Shown here piece after piece: positions 63,758 through 64,000 of a stretch of 64,000 nucleotides of DNA. Source of the stretch: Aspidapion aeneum (taxonomy: Eukaryota; Arthropoda; Insecta; Coleoptera; Brentidae); the NCBI GenBank assembly GCA_963576565.1, contig OY755045.1:38088667-38152666 (forward strand). The letters run 5' to 3'. The notes beneath the pieces were generated by a model, which worked only from the letters and a program-made list of their open reading frames with translations, did no database searches and was not told the DNA's origin. Position 1 is the stretch's first letter. Each line of letters starts with the position of its first letter. The position numbers and the translations under genes are program-made.

Positions 63758-64000
63758 AATACATAAAAAAATAAATAGCGCCCATTAATCTTTAAAAAAT
63801 GGACTGCAAAAAACTATTTCACGTCTTGGTACCTTTCTTATTGGATGTTAGTCCACGGTTAGAAAAACGTTAAATGCAATGGACTGTATAAATTTTAATT
63901 GATGATAACGCGAACAAACATAAATATTGATATGAAATTACGAAATAATCAAAACGTCCATAGGTAAAATATTGGTGGCACACAACGGTAATCAGAACAA

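Overview
The window comes from an insect-type nuclear genome: AT-rich, with short exons bounded by GT-AG introns and many transposable elements. I cannot name the species. It is dominated by one large gene on the minus strand. I traced 36 coding exons from 50813 down to 65, and all 36 reading phases match. Together they encode 1916 residues plus a stop codon. Only the exon with the initiator methionine is missing; it must lie above 50813, in the last 13 kb or beyond the window.

The predicted protein is a neurexin/Caspr-superfamily neural adhesion molecule, most like insect axotactin. In order it has a signal-peptide remnant, a Kunitz domain (exons 1-2), LamG1 (3-7), EGF1 (7-8), LamG2 and LamG3 (9-14), EGF2 plus a fibrinogen-like module (15-18), LamG4 (18-22), EGF3 (23), LamG5 (24-26), EGF4 (27), LamG6 (28-31), one transmembrane helix (32) and a cytoplasmic tail of about 230 residues (32-36). 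The family call rests on domain order and motifs read by eye.

The introns are full of mobile DNA. The 12-13 intron holds a nearly intact, recently inserted Ty3/gypsy-type LTR retrotransposon (28800-35377) in the same orientation as the gene. Its LTRs are 415 bp and nearly identical, it has a tRNA-Leu primer site and an ATAT target duplication, and its pol is broken by frameshifts. Its 5' leader contains seven tandem repeats spaced exactly 113 bp, and every repeat carries a perfect three-part heat-shock element (GAAnnTTCnnGAA). The LTR has further GAA/TTC pairs just upstream of its TATA box. This heat-shock-element array is the most striking unexplained structure in the window.

Other introns carry four or more non-LTR retrotransposon remnants (Jockey-, CR1- and RTE-like), a Penelope-like remnant, a tRNA-derived SINE, an 8-bp-TSD hAT-type MITE, several large fold-back elements and tandem arrays with periods of about 113, 141, 323 and 365 bp. 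The 5' flank (50.8-64 kb) has no recognisable host exon. It holds a pogo/Tigger-like derivative (61053-61997), MITEs and RT debris.
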